Shown here: in pieces, positions 1 to 9,913 of the stretch
Layout of the letters: every line of letters starts with the position of its first letter
How positions within the stretch are numbered: the stretch's first letter is position 1
Origin: Bacteroidota bacterium
GTDB lineage: Bacteria > Bacteroidota > Bacteroidia > UKL13-3
Assembly (NCBI GenBank): GCA_947507965.1
Contig: CANNQU010000014.1
Coordinates: 1 to 54,332 of the forward strand
Length of the DNA: 54,332 nt
Direction: 5' to 3'
Program-made: the position numbers and the translations under genes
The notes under the pieces: generated by a model
Seen by the model: only the letters and a program-made list of their open reading frames with translations
What the model was told of the DNA's origin: nothing
Databases searched by the model: none

Positions 1-1
1 A

Positions 2-1840
<1,839 letters not shown>

Positions 1841-1879
1841 TTCTTATTTGATGGTGCCAAGGAAAGCTTTTTTCAACGA

Positions 1880-3187
1880 CTAATTTATTCTCTCGATGGT
1901 TGCTCCTAAGGCATTCAATCGAGTGTCGATATATTGATAACCCCGATCTATCTGCTCTACATTATGAATGGTGCTTGGTGTTTTAGCACTTAGGGCAGCG
2001 ATGAGTAACGACACCCCGGCCCGTATATCAGGGCTGCTCATGGTAATGCCTCGCAACTGTTGCTTACGTGCCAAGCCCATAACAGTAGCTCTATGGGGGT
2101 CGCATAAAATAATTTGTGCGCCCATATCAATTAAATTATCTACAAAAAACAAACGGCTTTCAAACATTTTTTGATGAATCAAAACATTGCCTTCCGCCTG
2201 AATTGCGGTAACCAGCATGATACTAATTAAATCGGGGGTGAACATTGGCCAAGGCCCATCGGAAACCGTTAGTATGCTGCCATCAATAAAGGTTTCGATT
2301 TTATAAATTTCTTGAGATGGAATATAAAGGTCGTCGCCACGTTCCTGCACATCAATACCTAGTCGTCTGAAAATAGTAGGAATAATTCCAAGATCTTTCA
2401 CCCCTGCATTTTTAATGGTGAGCTCACTGCGGGTCATGGCGGCGAGACCAATGAAACTGCCCACTTCAATCATATCACTCAGCATCCGATGCTCCGTGCC
2501 GTGAAGAGAACTCACTCCTTTAATTTGCAGTAAATTACTTCCAATTCCGGTGATGTTCGCTCCCATACGGTTGAGCATCTTACAAAGCTGTTGTAAATAG
2601 GGTTCGCAGGCCGCATTATAAATGGTGGTTTCACCTTTCGAAAGGGCAGCTGCCATAACGATATTGGCGGTGCCTGTTACCGAAGGCTCATCCAGTAACA
2701 TGTAAGTGCCTTTTAAATGCGTAGCATCTACTCGGTAAAATTTCGTTGCGGCATCATATTCAAATTTCGCTCCCAAGGCCATGAATCCGGTGAAGTGAGT
2801 GTCTAATCGTCTTCTGCCAATTTTGTCGCCTCCAGGTGCGGGTATATAACCTCTTCCAAACCGCGATAACAGGGGGCCTAAAATCATAATGGAACCACGT
2901 AATGCCGCTCCTTTTTTCTTAAACTCTTCGGTATTCAGGTATTCGAGGTTTACATTTTTGGCCTCAAACGCATACGTATCTTCCGAATGCTTTATTACCG
3001 TGACACCTAGATCTTGCAATAACTCGATTAACTTCATCACATCCCTAATATTGGGGATATTAGAAATCGTAACCTTATCGGATGTCAATAAAACGGCTGA
3101 AATTATTTGCAGCGCCTCGTTTTTTGCACCTTGTGGCGTAATCTCACCGTGTAGTTGTGCATTGCCTTGTATGAGAAATGATGACAT
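1880..3187 (-). CDS. murA: UDP-N-acetylglucosamine 1-carboxyvinyltransferase MurA (Asp in place of active-site Cys)
   Basis: First committed step of peptidoglycan synthesis: transfer of enolpyruvate from PEP to UDP-GlcNAc in the cytoplasm. The protein has 435 residues, normal for the family. Catalytic Lys22-Asn23 are present in AKNEA. The mobile loop reads PGGDKIGRRR, so Asp121 sits where the E. coli enzyme has Cys115, the residue alkylated by fosfomycin. Cys-to-Asp enzymes are known to stay active and to be fosfomycin-insensitive; I infer the same here. It lies 87 bp downstream of the DUF4290 gene on the same strand, a pairing that recurs in Bacteroidota, so the two are probably one transcript. 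Confidence 0.97.
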   Translation of the reverse strand: MSSFLIQGNAQLHGEITPQGAKNEALQIISAVLLTSDKVTISNIPNIRDVMKLIELLQDLGVTVIKHSEDTYAFEAKNVNLEYLNTEEFKKKGAALRGSIMILGPLLSRFGRGYIPAPGGDKIGRRRLDTHFTGFMALGAKFEYDAATKFYRVDATHLKGTYMLLDEPSVTGTANIVMAAALSKGETTIYNAACEPYLQQLCKMLNRMGANITGIGSNLLQIKGVSSLHGTEHRMLSDMIEVGSFIGLAAMTRSELTIKNAGVKDLGIIPTIFRRLGIDVQERGDDLYIPSQEIYKIETFIDGSILTVSDGPWPMFTPDLISIMLVTAIQAEGNVLIHQKMFESRLFFVDNLIDMGAQIILCDPHRATVMGLARKQQLRGITMSSPDIRAGVSLLIAALSAKTPSTIHNVEQIDRGYQYIDTRLNALGATIERIN

Positions 3188-3274
3188 AGTTTGAAATCAA
3201 TTTAGCGTCCTCTAACTCTCCTAATGATGATGAATTAATTTCGAGGAGATCGTCTCACTCCAAAAAATCCGATC

Positions 3275-4039
3275 TTACTTCTTGAATTTGTAATTGTTAT
3301 TATTCGGATTATTACTGTTCGGGTTATTATTTCTATTCGGGTTATTATTCCGATTGGGGTTATTCGGATTGTTATTCCGGTTGTTATTTTTGAAGTTTTT
3401 GTTGTTTCTATTATTATTTGGAGCCGCGGAGCGGAATTGGTTGTTATTTGGAATGTTTTTACCTTGTAGTTTCTCATAACGGAAGCTCATCCCTTCGTAT
3501 GGGGTAACCAATCCTTTCGAAAGTTCCACCATTTGCTTGGCAATGGCTTCATCACTTACATTTTCATCATTCCACGCTTTGTGATAGGTTTTCATTAAGT
3601 TACCCATAGCCTGTGCAAAGGCTTTTCGCTCTTCTCCTTCTTCCAATTCACCACATTTCTTTAGCAGCATTTCAATGCCTTTACCATAAAAACGAACTTT
3701 CGGTACGGAGGTATTATATGGCACAGGAATTGGTTTCTCTGCCAATACAGCAGGGTCGGGATTGGGGTAAGGGGAGTCAATATCCAAGTTAAAATCGGCC
3801 ATCACATACAAGTGATCCCATAGTTTATGTTTAAAATCAGGCACATCACGCAGATGTGGATTCAGTTGTCCCATCACCTGGATCACAGCCAGGGCAAGTC
3901 GGTTGCGCTCTACACGGTCTTCCGTTGCACAAACATACTCCACCATATTTTGAATATTGCGACCATACTCAGCAATAATCAAATTTTTACGCTGGGTATT
4001 ATATTCCATTTCACCGCCAGAAACTTGAATTAAATTCAT
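3275..4039 (-). CDS. DUF4290 family protein with Asn-rich tail
   Basis: Conserved Bacteroidota protein of unknown function (DUF4290), recognised by the N-terminal block EYNTQRKNLIIAEYGRNIQ and its position before murA. The folded part covers about residues 11-195. The last 60 residues are a disordered tail in which 33 are Asn, mixed with Pro, Arg and Lys and ending KFKK. Codon 1 gives a 10-residue lead before MEYNTQ. The family usually begins at MEYNTQ, so the ATG at 4009 is the likelier start; the longer form is reported because both are in frame. No signal peptide or membrane segment, so probably cytoplasmic. A role in envelope synthesis is only suggested by the murA neighbour. Confidence 0.85.
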   Translation of the reverse strand: MNLIQVSGGEMEYNTQRKNLIIAEYGRNIQNMVEYVCATEDRVERNRLALAVIQVMGQLNPHLRDVPDFKHKLWDHLYVMADFNLDIDSPYPNPDPAVLAEKPIPVPYNTSVPKVRFYGKGIEMLLKKCGELEEGEERKAFAQAMGNLMKTYHKAWNDENVSDEAIAKQMVELSKGLVTPYEGMSFRYEKLQGKNIPNNNQFRSAAPNNNRNNKNFKNNNRNNNPNNPNRNNNPNRNNNPNSNNPNNNNYKFKK

Positions 4040-4246
4040 ATCTGCAAATATAAATTTAATTTGTTAAAGCATACGATGAATTTTAATCGTACACGTGGAT
4101 AAAATAGGGTTGCCTAAAAAGCAGATTGGCGCATTGCCATCTTTATTATTTGACTTCTCGTATAACTCAACTTTCTTCGCTTTAATATTCATAATCAGGA
4201 TGAGATAATTCGGTTTTTGAAATCTATTTTACCAAGAAAATTATTG

Positions 4247-4254
4247 TAAATTTG
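4247..4254 (+). promoter_or_regulatory. Putative -7 box (TAAATTTG) for the IscA-like gene
   Basis: TAnnTTTG match 32 nt before the ATG at 4287. No convincing -33 TTG lies at the right spacing, so this rests on the -7 box and position alone. Confidence 0.4.
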
Positions 4255-4286
4255 TAACCTGAAACGTAAGCTTAATTTATTATTCC

Positions 4287-4646
4287 ATGATGGATACTTT
4301 AGAAATAACCGAAACGAAGATACCGGTAACTTTTACCGATAGTGCAATCGTTGAAATAAGACGTCTTTTAAATGCAGGTCAGATGGCTCCTGAATCTTAC
4401 TTGCGAGTAGGGGTTAATGGTGGAGGGTGCGCTGGGATGACGTATATTATGGCGTTCGACCAAGCCGCAGAAAACGATACCAAATATACGATGGACGGTA
4501 TTCCAATGATCATGAACAAGGCGCATAGTATGTATTTAATAGGCATGCAGGTGGATTATCAGGATGGATTAAATTCCAGAGGTTTTGTGTTTGTAAATCC
4601 CAATGCAAAATCTACATGCGGGTGCGGCACTTCTTTTAGTGTATAA
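4287..4646 (+). CDS. HesB/IscA/ErpA-family iron-sulfur assembly protein
   Basis: A-type carrier that passes Fe-S clusters to apoproteins. It has 119 residues. The three family cysteines are present: Cys48 in GGGCAG, and Cys111 and Cys113 in the C-terminal TCGCG motif. Two ATG codons open the frame (MMDTLE); the second is equally plausible. It stands alone, with no suf or isc genes beside it. A cysteine desulfurase occurs 25 kb away in the window but not in the same operon. IscA, SufA and ErpA cannot be told apart from sequence alone, so no symbol is given. Confidence 0.93.
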   Translation: MMDTLEITETKIPVTFTDSAIVEIRRLLNAGQMAPESYLRVGVNGGGCAGMTYIMAFDQAAENDTKYTMDGIPMIMNKAHSMYLIGMQVDYQDGLNSRGFVFVNPNAKSTCGCGTSFSV

Positions 4647-4718
4647 ATAGTTTTCGTGTTTATTTACAGGCCATTTACTTTATAACGTTATACCATCAAC
4701 CTACTCGAGAACATAAAA

Positions 4719-5933
4719 ATGGCCATGAGCAGTATCCGAAGCAATATGCTTCGAAGTGTACTCACCATGCTCATTATTGCTTTTGGTATTATGGCCATTG
4801 TGGGCACTCTTACTGCCGTTGAAGCGTTAAAGGGATCGCTTAATGAGAGTTTTAGTTCTTTGGGTGCCAATACCTTTAATATACGCAATAGGGCATCTAC
4901 CATGGGTTTTGGAAAGTCACGAAATAAAACGGTTGTTTATCGAACCATCACCTTTTCCGAAGCCAGAAGTTTCGAACAGGAATATAAGTACCCTTCTCGT
5001 ATTTCGATAACCACCATGTGTACCGGTAATGCTATTTTAAAGTTTGAAGAAGAAAAAACAAATCCCAATATCGTAGTTACCGGAGGCAATGAAAACTATC
5101 TCGCCAATACAGGACTAAAAATAAATCTAGGAAGAAATTTCAACCCCAATGAATTAAATTCAGGAGCCGATGTATGTATTATCGGAAGTGAAATTGCGGA
5201 GAAGCTCTTTACCAAGAGCCGATTAGGGCCAATTTCAAACACGATAAGTGTTGCTGATAAAAAATTTAGAGTGGTGGGCGTATTGTTAAAAGCAGGTGGT
5301 AGCATGGGTTTTAATCCCGACCGCTGGTGCATTATTCCATTAACGACAGCACGCACCGAATTCGTTTCCGAAAACAGTTCCTTTTCTTTAAATGTTGCCG
5401 TTGACGACATCCAAAAAATTGACGATGCGGTAGAAGAGGCTAAAGGCGTTATGCGAAACATACGTCATTTACGAGTAGAAGATGAAAATAATTTTCAAAT
5501 TAGCAGAAGTGATGTTTTTGCTCAGACCCTCGATGATCAATTGGTGTATTTACGAATATTTGCCATTTTAGTGGGCGTCATTACCTTGCTGGGGGCCTCT
5601 ATTGGGTTAATGAATATTATGCTCGTTAGTGTTACCGAACGTACTCATGAAATTGGAATCCGAAAGGCGCTAGGGGCTAAGTCCGACTCGATACTACAAC
5701 AATTTTTAATTGAAGCTATTGCAATATGTCAGTTTGGGGGATTGTTTGGTATTTTTTTGGGGGTACTGGCCGGCAATATCATTTCTTTTATTTTCAAATC
5801 ACAATTTACCGTGCCGTGGGGTTGGGTCATTGGTTCTTATTTTATTTGTCTTATGGTGGGTATCCTTGCCGGCTATTTCCCTGCCCGTAAGGCTGCGGCA
5901 CTCGATCCGATAGAGTCGTTACGGTACGAGTAG
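4719..5933 (+). CDS. MacB/FtsX-type ABC transporter permease
   Basis: Integral membrane permease of the MacB-like class, usually used to export substrates or stress the envelope. Order: N-terminal transmembrane helix (about residues 8-35), a large periplasmic MacB-type domain (about 40-260), then three C-terminal helices of the FtsX domain containing the family signature THEIGIRKALGAK. The ATG at 4719 is the first ATG in frame. However, the codons from 4695 to 4718 encode INLLENIK, which closely resembles the usual amino terminus MNLLENIK of these permeases, with ATC where ATG is expected. The true start is therefore probably upstream. No ATPase or membrane-fusion gene adjoins it. Confidence 0.9.
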   Translation: MAMSSIRSNMLRSVLTMLIIAFGIMAIVGTLTAVEALKGSLNESFSSLGANTFNIRNRASTMGFGKSRNKTVVYRTITFSEARSFEQEYKYPSRISITTMCTGNAILKFEEEKTNPNIVVTGGNENYLANTGLKINLGRNFNPNELNSGADVCIIGSEIAEKLFTKSRLGPISNTISVADKKFRVVGVLLKAGGSMGFNPDRWCIIPLTTARTEFVSENSSFSLNVAVDDIQKIDDAVEEAKGVMRNIRHLRVEDENNFQISRSDVFAQTLDDQLVYLRIFAILVGVITLLGASIGLMNIMLVSVTERTHEIGIRKALGAKSDSILQQFLIEAIAICQFGGLFGIFLGVLAGNIISFIFKSQFTVPWGWVIGSYFICLMVGILAGYFPARKAAALDPIESLRYE

Positions 5934-5946
5934 GGTATTTCAGTAT

Positions 5947-6217
5947 TTGATGTGCTGGCGAAAATAAAATGATCCGCACGTACCGTATCAATGATGTTTC
6001 GTCATTCCTATTCTGAAGCCCTCTTTTCGCAGATCCTAGATCCAAGAACAAGGTACCATTGACGTATTTTGATGCTAACGATATTTCTATTAAAAATGAG
6101 ATCCTTCCTTCGTCAGGATGACAATACAACACGAATCTATGAATCCAATTATCCGTCGCTTCATGAGGGTGTTGATGGTTGATGATGAGTGGTGTTTTTT
6201 CGTGTTGGTTTTTGAGA
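5947..6217. repeat. Dispersed intergenic repeat, copy 1
   Basis: Two blocks match the right end of the window. Block A (5947-5964, TTGATGTGCTGGCGAAAA) equals 54198-54215 exactly. Block B (6152-6217, 66 nt) equals 54267-54332 with one mismatch. The DNA between the blocks is longer here (187 nt versus 51 nt), so this copy carries an insertion that includes a REP-like motif, or copy 2 a deletion. No open frame is conserved between copies. The gene-free gap 5934-6665 holds this repeat and the REP-like motifs listed separately; I see no gene or RNA in it. Confidence 0.85.
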
Positions 6218-6332
6218 TCCTTCCTTCGTCAGGATGAATACAACACTGATTATTAAGGAGAATATACGAATGAATGATGGGACAGAGATATTTGAGGAAT
6301 TGATCCGTATTGTCCTGACGAAAGAAGGATCT
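6098..6332. repeat. Segment bounded by inverted REP-like motifs
   Basis: The motif GAGATCCTTCCTTCGTCAGG occurs directly at 6098 and 6214, and a near-copy occurs inverted at 6309-6332. The motif is itself an imperfect palindrome (ATCCT...AGGAT). Similar 'ATCCTTC...CAGGAT' palindromes are common between Bacteroidota genes. The outer copies face each other and enclose about 235 bp with no coding potential, reminiscent of a small non-autonomous element, although no target-site duplication is evident. Confidence 0.6.
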
Positions 6333-6456
6333 ATTGTATTTCATCTTAAAAAACTTCTATCCAAGATTAATGGTAGCGGCAAGGGATTCTTTGTTCTTAC
6401 TTGACCAGCATTGGAAATTAAGCTTAACCCAGCACCATCAAATTCGGAATAACCCC

Positions 6457-6562
6457 AAAATCAGGATTCGAAAAATTTAATCTTTTATAGGAAAACCAAC
6501 GACTCTCCTTCGTAATTGCAAAATCAGGATTCTGTATTTTAGAATACAATAAAATCAGCATC
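6457..6562. repeat. Short degenerate direct repeats (AAAATCAGGATTC)
   Basis: AAAATCAGGATTC occurs at 6457-6469 and 6520-6532, and a diverged form (AAAATCAGCATCC) at 6551. They lie in the same gene-free gap as the REP-like motifs. Function unknown; they could be decayed remnants of a longer tandem unit. Confidence 0.4.
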
Positions 6563-6665
6563 CAATAGTAGTTTCAAATAGGCAAGGTGATGATTATTCA
6601 GCGCTGCTCGTCCTAAAAATTCTGATTCAGAACGTTACGGATAAAAAGAATGTAGAAATAAAAGG

Positions 6666-9600
6666 CTAAAAATTGGTTCCATAACTAAACAAATAGAGTG
6701 GTCTTTTCACTTTTCCATCTTCAATGCCAAAGGCTAAATCAAAGCGGGTATTATAACCCATAATTCGGGTGTTAATACCACAACCAAAGCTACCAATAAT
6801 GGGTGCACGAAGATTTTTTACTTCCACCTTTGCGATATAGCGTGGAGTTGAATAATCAAAAAGACGCACAGAGTAATTATTACTCTCATCAAAAAGATTC
6901 AAGCCATTCCAGGCAGAGCCTACATCGACAAAGGGTATAACCAACAAATTTCGATACCAGTTTCTGTCGGTAGGCCATCGATGAAGAAGGGAAGCGAGCG
7001 GGATACGTAACTCACTATTAAAACAAAAACTATTATTGCCATTTCGAGCATTTTCCTTGAATCCTCTTATGGCTCCGGCATACGATCGTAAGTGGTAGTT
7101 AGCCGCATTGGAAAATTGATTCTGCTCGTCATACCTCGCAAAAATCCAATTCTCTGCACCACCAAGGATATTGGCCACTTTGTCTTTTCCTACTGAAACA
7201 TTGATTTGAAGTTGATTGCTCCAAATCATTTTTCGATACACCGGCAGATAATACTTTAATAGTCCTTTCACCATGGCATTTGTATTCGTTGTACTACTAT
7301 TATAATAAAATTGAGGTAGCACTTGAATATTTATCCCCTGATATAAAAAATCGGTAAAACGTTTCAACATACGATATTGAAACTCTGTGTTTAAAGAAAA
7401 AACAGTAGCGTTGCTTCTATTCTGAGATAAGGCACTTCGCTCGGTAGAGAGAATACTGTTTCCAAACGGCATGATGGTACTGCCCACTTTTAGTGTGACG
7501 GTATTGGAATACCGATAACTATAGGTAATATTGGTGCTCTGAATTTGTTGTTTTAATACAAAATCATCAACTAAATAAAATCTTTTTTGGAAATAATAAA
7601 CAGAAGATTGCAAGGTATAACGCTTAAACGTTTTTTCGAATTTCAAATAGGTATCATAACCTCCTCCCAAATTCGTTGATAGCCTGAAACCTCCTAAAAT
7701 TTGATACTTATTTAGAATATCTTTTAATACCATCTCCGATTTTAAATAGTTATAATAGTTATAATATTGATACCCGGTTGGACTTAAAGGAGCCAAATCA
7801 ACGATGTTGAAAAAATTGGAGTTGTCGAGTTGTAATAACGACACTTTTAGCGTAGCAAAATTCAAATCATAACTTTTTGAAACCGTGAGATTTAACTTAC
7901 TCGCCTTTTGTGCCCATTTGATGCTATCGAGTAAATATTGAAATTCTTTTTCATCCTCTTCATTAAACCCGTTTAAAAAATAATATCTTGGATTTTCAAC
8001 CATCGCCGTATCATCCATTATATTGGATAAAGTATCCTTACTTGATTGGCCTGTAGCAATCGATTTACCAAAGGGATAGCGTACACAGAATGGACTCGGC
8101 AAGTCAACGGTATCGATAGAACGAAACGGGACGCTCAAAATTTTAGCGCTCCCTAACGCACCCTTGGCATAAAAACAAAACTCGTTACCTGCAGAACAAG
8201 AGATACTCGGTGAATAATGCGTAAAATCGGTTAGCGCCATCATTGCTTTAGTACCCCAGTGATATTGATAAACCTGGTTAAGACCTGTGCTATTGGCAAA
8301 ATAGGTTAGGTTGACCGAATCTATGGTTAACATCCGAAAGCTGGAAGATTCGGCCATGGTAAGCAAGGTATCAAACGTACCGTTGTAACGAATTAAATGG
8401 TTGCCAATGCCTGTATTAGCAGCAAAATAAACCTGGTTATCGAATAGTTTTACATCAAGCAGATGAACTTGTGAAAGTAGCGTAACTAATTTCTTACGTT
8501 CACTGGAATAGTACAAAAGGTACGATTTCGACTTTTTTACGCCATAAAAAACATAGTTTCCTAAAACATCCATATCGAAGTTTAAAAGCTTATCAAAGTC
8601 GTTAACATCTAACGTTTTGATATTTCTACTTTTAATCGGATTATAAAAAACTATACTTTCGATACCGGTAGATGAAATTTTATACACTAATTCATTTCTG
8701 TTCCCAAAATCGCGCCAACGAAGTAACACCTCACTTGAAGCATCTGAAGTATTAATTAAGGTTCGATTATTCGTCAGCAAATTAAGGCAGTAAATTTTCG
8801 TTTTAAACGCGTCGTATTTTATGCCGGCGAGCCATTTTCCATCAGGAGAAACGGATATATGATCCATTCCTGTGGCATTTCGAATACTCGTACCAGGCAC
8901 CTCTGAAAAACCTTTAAATTCTCCACTGTATGTTTCGTGGAAATAAACACTCCATTCTTCCATTAACACCGGAATACTTTTTCCATAAACAAAGTACATC
9001 CCACTTTCGATGCTTCGACTGAGGTGAGAAATATAGAGCACATTAGCGATATTTTGCTCACCGTATTGGTTCACTAAAAACTTCCAAAAACTATACCCAG
9101 CCAAGGTCTCATCATGTTCATCTAAAACATTAAAGCTACCCTTTCGGTTGGCTAAGAAGTACTCCCTTAGCATGCCATCGTATTGGTTCAGCCAAGGCTC
9201 ATTACAATAGGCCATAACACCCTTCAAAAACCAGTTAGGTACTTGAAGTAACGCATTATTCTGAATTCTATCCTGAAATGATTTCCCATACATCAAATCA
9301 TTAAATAAAATTTCCACGATGGCATTTTTCGCTTGCAACAAAATGGTGTTATAACTATTATTACTAACAATATAGCCGGTATGTCGGTCAAATTCCACTT
9401 CGGTAGATTTCGAATTATTTAATGAGACCGGATTTTTTACAATATTAACATTTTTCGAAAGCACCAATCTGATGCTTTCGTTCAAATGGAAATCAAATAA
9501 ATTCTCGCAATAAGACAAATGATTTTCCACGTCACCTAATAACCGGTAATAATCTACGTCGGATGACTTAGGCAGGTATAAATCAAAATTGGGTGAACTG

Positions 9601-9692
9601 ATGATCTCCCATCGGGCTTCAGCAATTTGCGTTTTCGCATGAAAAGAAAACAGCAACAGAAAGAAAAGAAATAGTTTCTTAATTAATCGCAC
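6666..9692 (-). CDS. TolB-like propeller protein with C-terminal Omp85-like barrel
   Basis: Exported 1008-residue protein. Order: signal peptide (1-21); a domain like the peptidase MA/gluzincin group (about 25-260); TolB/WD40-like propeller repeats (about 265-560); and a C-terminal region (about 610-1008) with features of an Omp85/surface-antigen barrel, including LRSYAGAIRGF, a strand with VIPFVDVG and a terminal aromatic Phe. The protease part looks dead: the HExxH position reads VEILF (126-130), and the WLxEG motif reads WFLKG. The start is GTG at 9692, 4 nt after a good -7 box. It probably sits in the outer membrane with the propeller facing the periplasm; its role is unknown. Confidence 0.82.
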   Translation of the reverse strand: MRLIKKLFLFFLLLFSFHAKTQIAEARWEIISSPNFDLYLPKSSDVDYYRLLGDVENHLSYCENLFDFHLNESIRLVLSKNVNIVKNPVSLNNSKSTEVEFDRHTGYIVSNNSYNTILLQAKNAIVEILFNDLMYGKSFQDRIQNNALLQVPNWFLKGVMAYCNEPWLNQYDGMLREYFLANRKGSFNVLDEHDETLAGYSFWKFLVNQYGEQNIANVLYISHLSRSIESGMYFVYGKSIPVLMEEWSVYFHETYSGEFKGFSEVPGTSIRNATGMDHISVSPDGKWLAGIKYDAFKTKIYCLNLLTNNRTLINTSDASSEVLLRWRDFGNRNELVYKISSTGIESIVFYNPIKSRNIKTLDVNDFDKLLNFDMDVLGNYVFYGVKKSKSYLLYYSSERKKLVTLLSQVHLLDVKLFDNQVYFAANTGIGNHLIRYNGTFDTLLTMAESSSFRMLTIDSVNLTYFANSTGLNQVYQYHWGTKAMMALTDFTHYSPSISCSAGNEFCFYAKGALGSAKILSVPFRSIDTVDLPSPFCVRYPFGKSIATGQSSKDTLSNIMDDTAMVENPRYYFLNGFNEEDEKEFQYLLDSIKWAQKASKLNLTVSKSYDLNFATLKVSLLQLDNSNFFNIVDLAPLSPTGYQYYNYYNYLKSEMVLKDILNKYQILGGFRLSTNLGGGYDTYLKFEKTFKRYTLQSSVYYFQKRFYLVDDFVLKQQIQSTNITYSYRYSNTVTLKVGSTIMPFGNSILSTERSALSQNRSNATVFSLNTEFQYRMLKRFTDFLYQGINIQVLPQFYYNSSTTNTNAMVKGLLKYYLPVYRKMIWSNQLQINVSVGKDKVANILGGAENWIFARYDEQNQFSNAANYHLRSYAGAIRGFKENARNGNNSFCFNSELRIPLASLLHRWPTDRNWYRNLLVIPFVDVGSAWNGLNLFDESNNYSVRLFDYSTPRYIAKVEVKNLRAPIIGSFGCGINTRIMGYNTRFDLAFGIEDGKVKRPLYLFSYGTNF

Positions 9693-9696
9693 CTTA

Positions 9697-9724
9697 CAAA
9701 TTTACATAAAAATAATCATAGCAA
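9697..9724 (-). promoter_or_regulatory. Putative promoter for the TolB/Omp85-like gene
   Basis: On the minus strand: TTG, 17 nt, TAAATTTG. The -7 box ends 4 nt before the GTG start, so the mRNA would begin at or next to the start codon. Confidence 0.5.
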
Positions 9725-9867
9725 TTATCTTCAAAGCAGAGGCCATGCAATCCTTCAACGACACCAAGGCTATTTATACACAATAAGCCCATAAATATAG
9801 TTTTATTACATGGATAAAATATTGCAAATTGCAAACAAAAATAATCGAGATACGAACTTCTTTTTTT

Positions 9868-9875
9868 TATTTTTG
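9868..9875 (+). promoter_or_regulatory. Putative -7 box (TATTTTTG) for transketolase N-subunit
   Basis: TAnnTTTG match 38 nt before the ATG at 9914, embedded in a T-rich run. No -33 element at proper spacing, so weak. Confidence 0.3.
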
Positions 9876-9913
9876 AAAAAAGAAACACGGATCCATTTTA
9901 TCGGTATAATGAT

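Noticed and set aside
5851-6132. 93-codon minus-strand frame after the permease
   Set aside because: It overlaps the permease 3' end and the repeat; composition and content suggest chance.
6090-6344. 84-codon minus-strand frame in the repeat region
   Set aside because: It runs through inverted and direct copies of a REP-like motif, has no homology, and is not conserved in the second repeat copy.
9694-9888. 64-codon minus-strand frame upstream of the TolB-like gene
   Set aside because: It spans the promoter of the next gene, has no homology and no start context.
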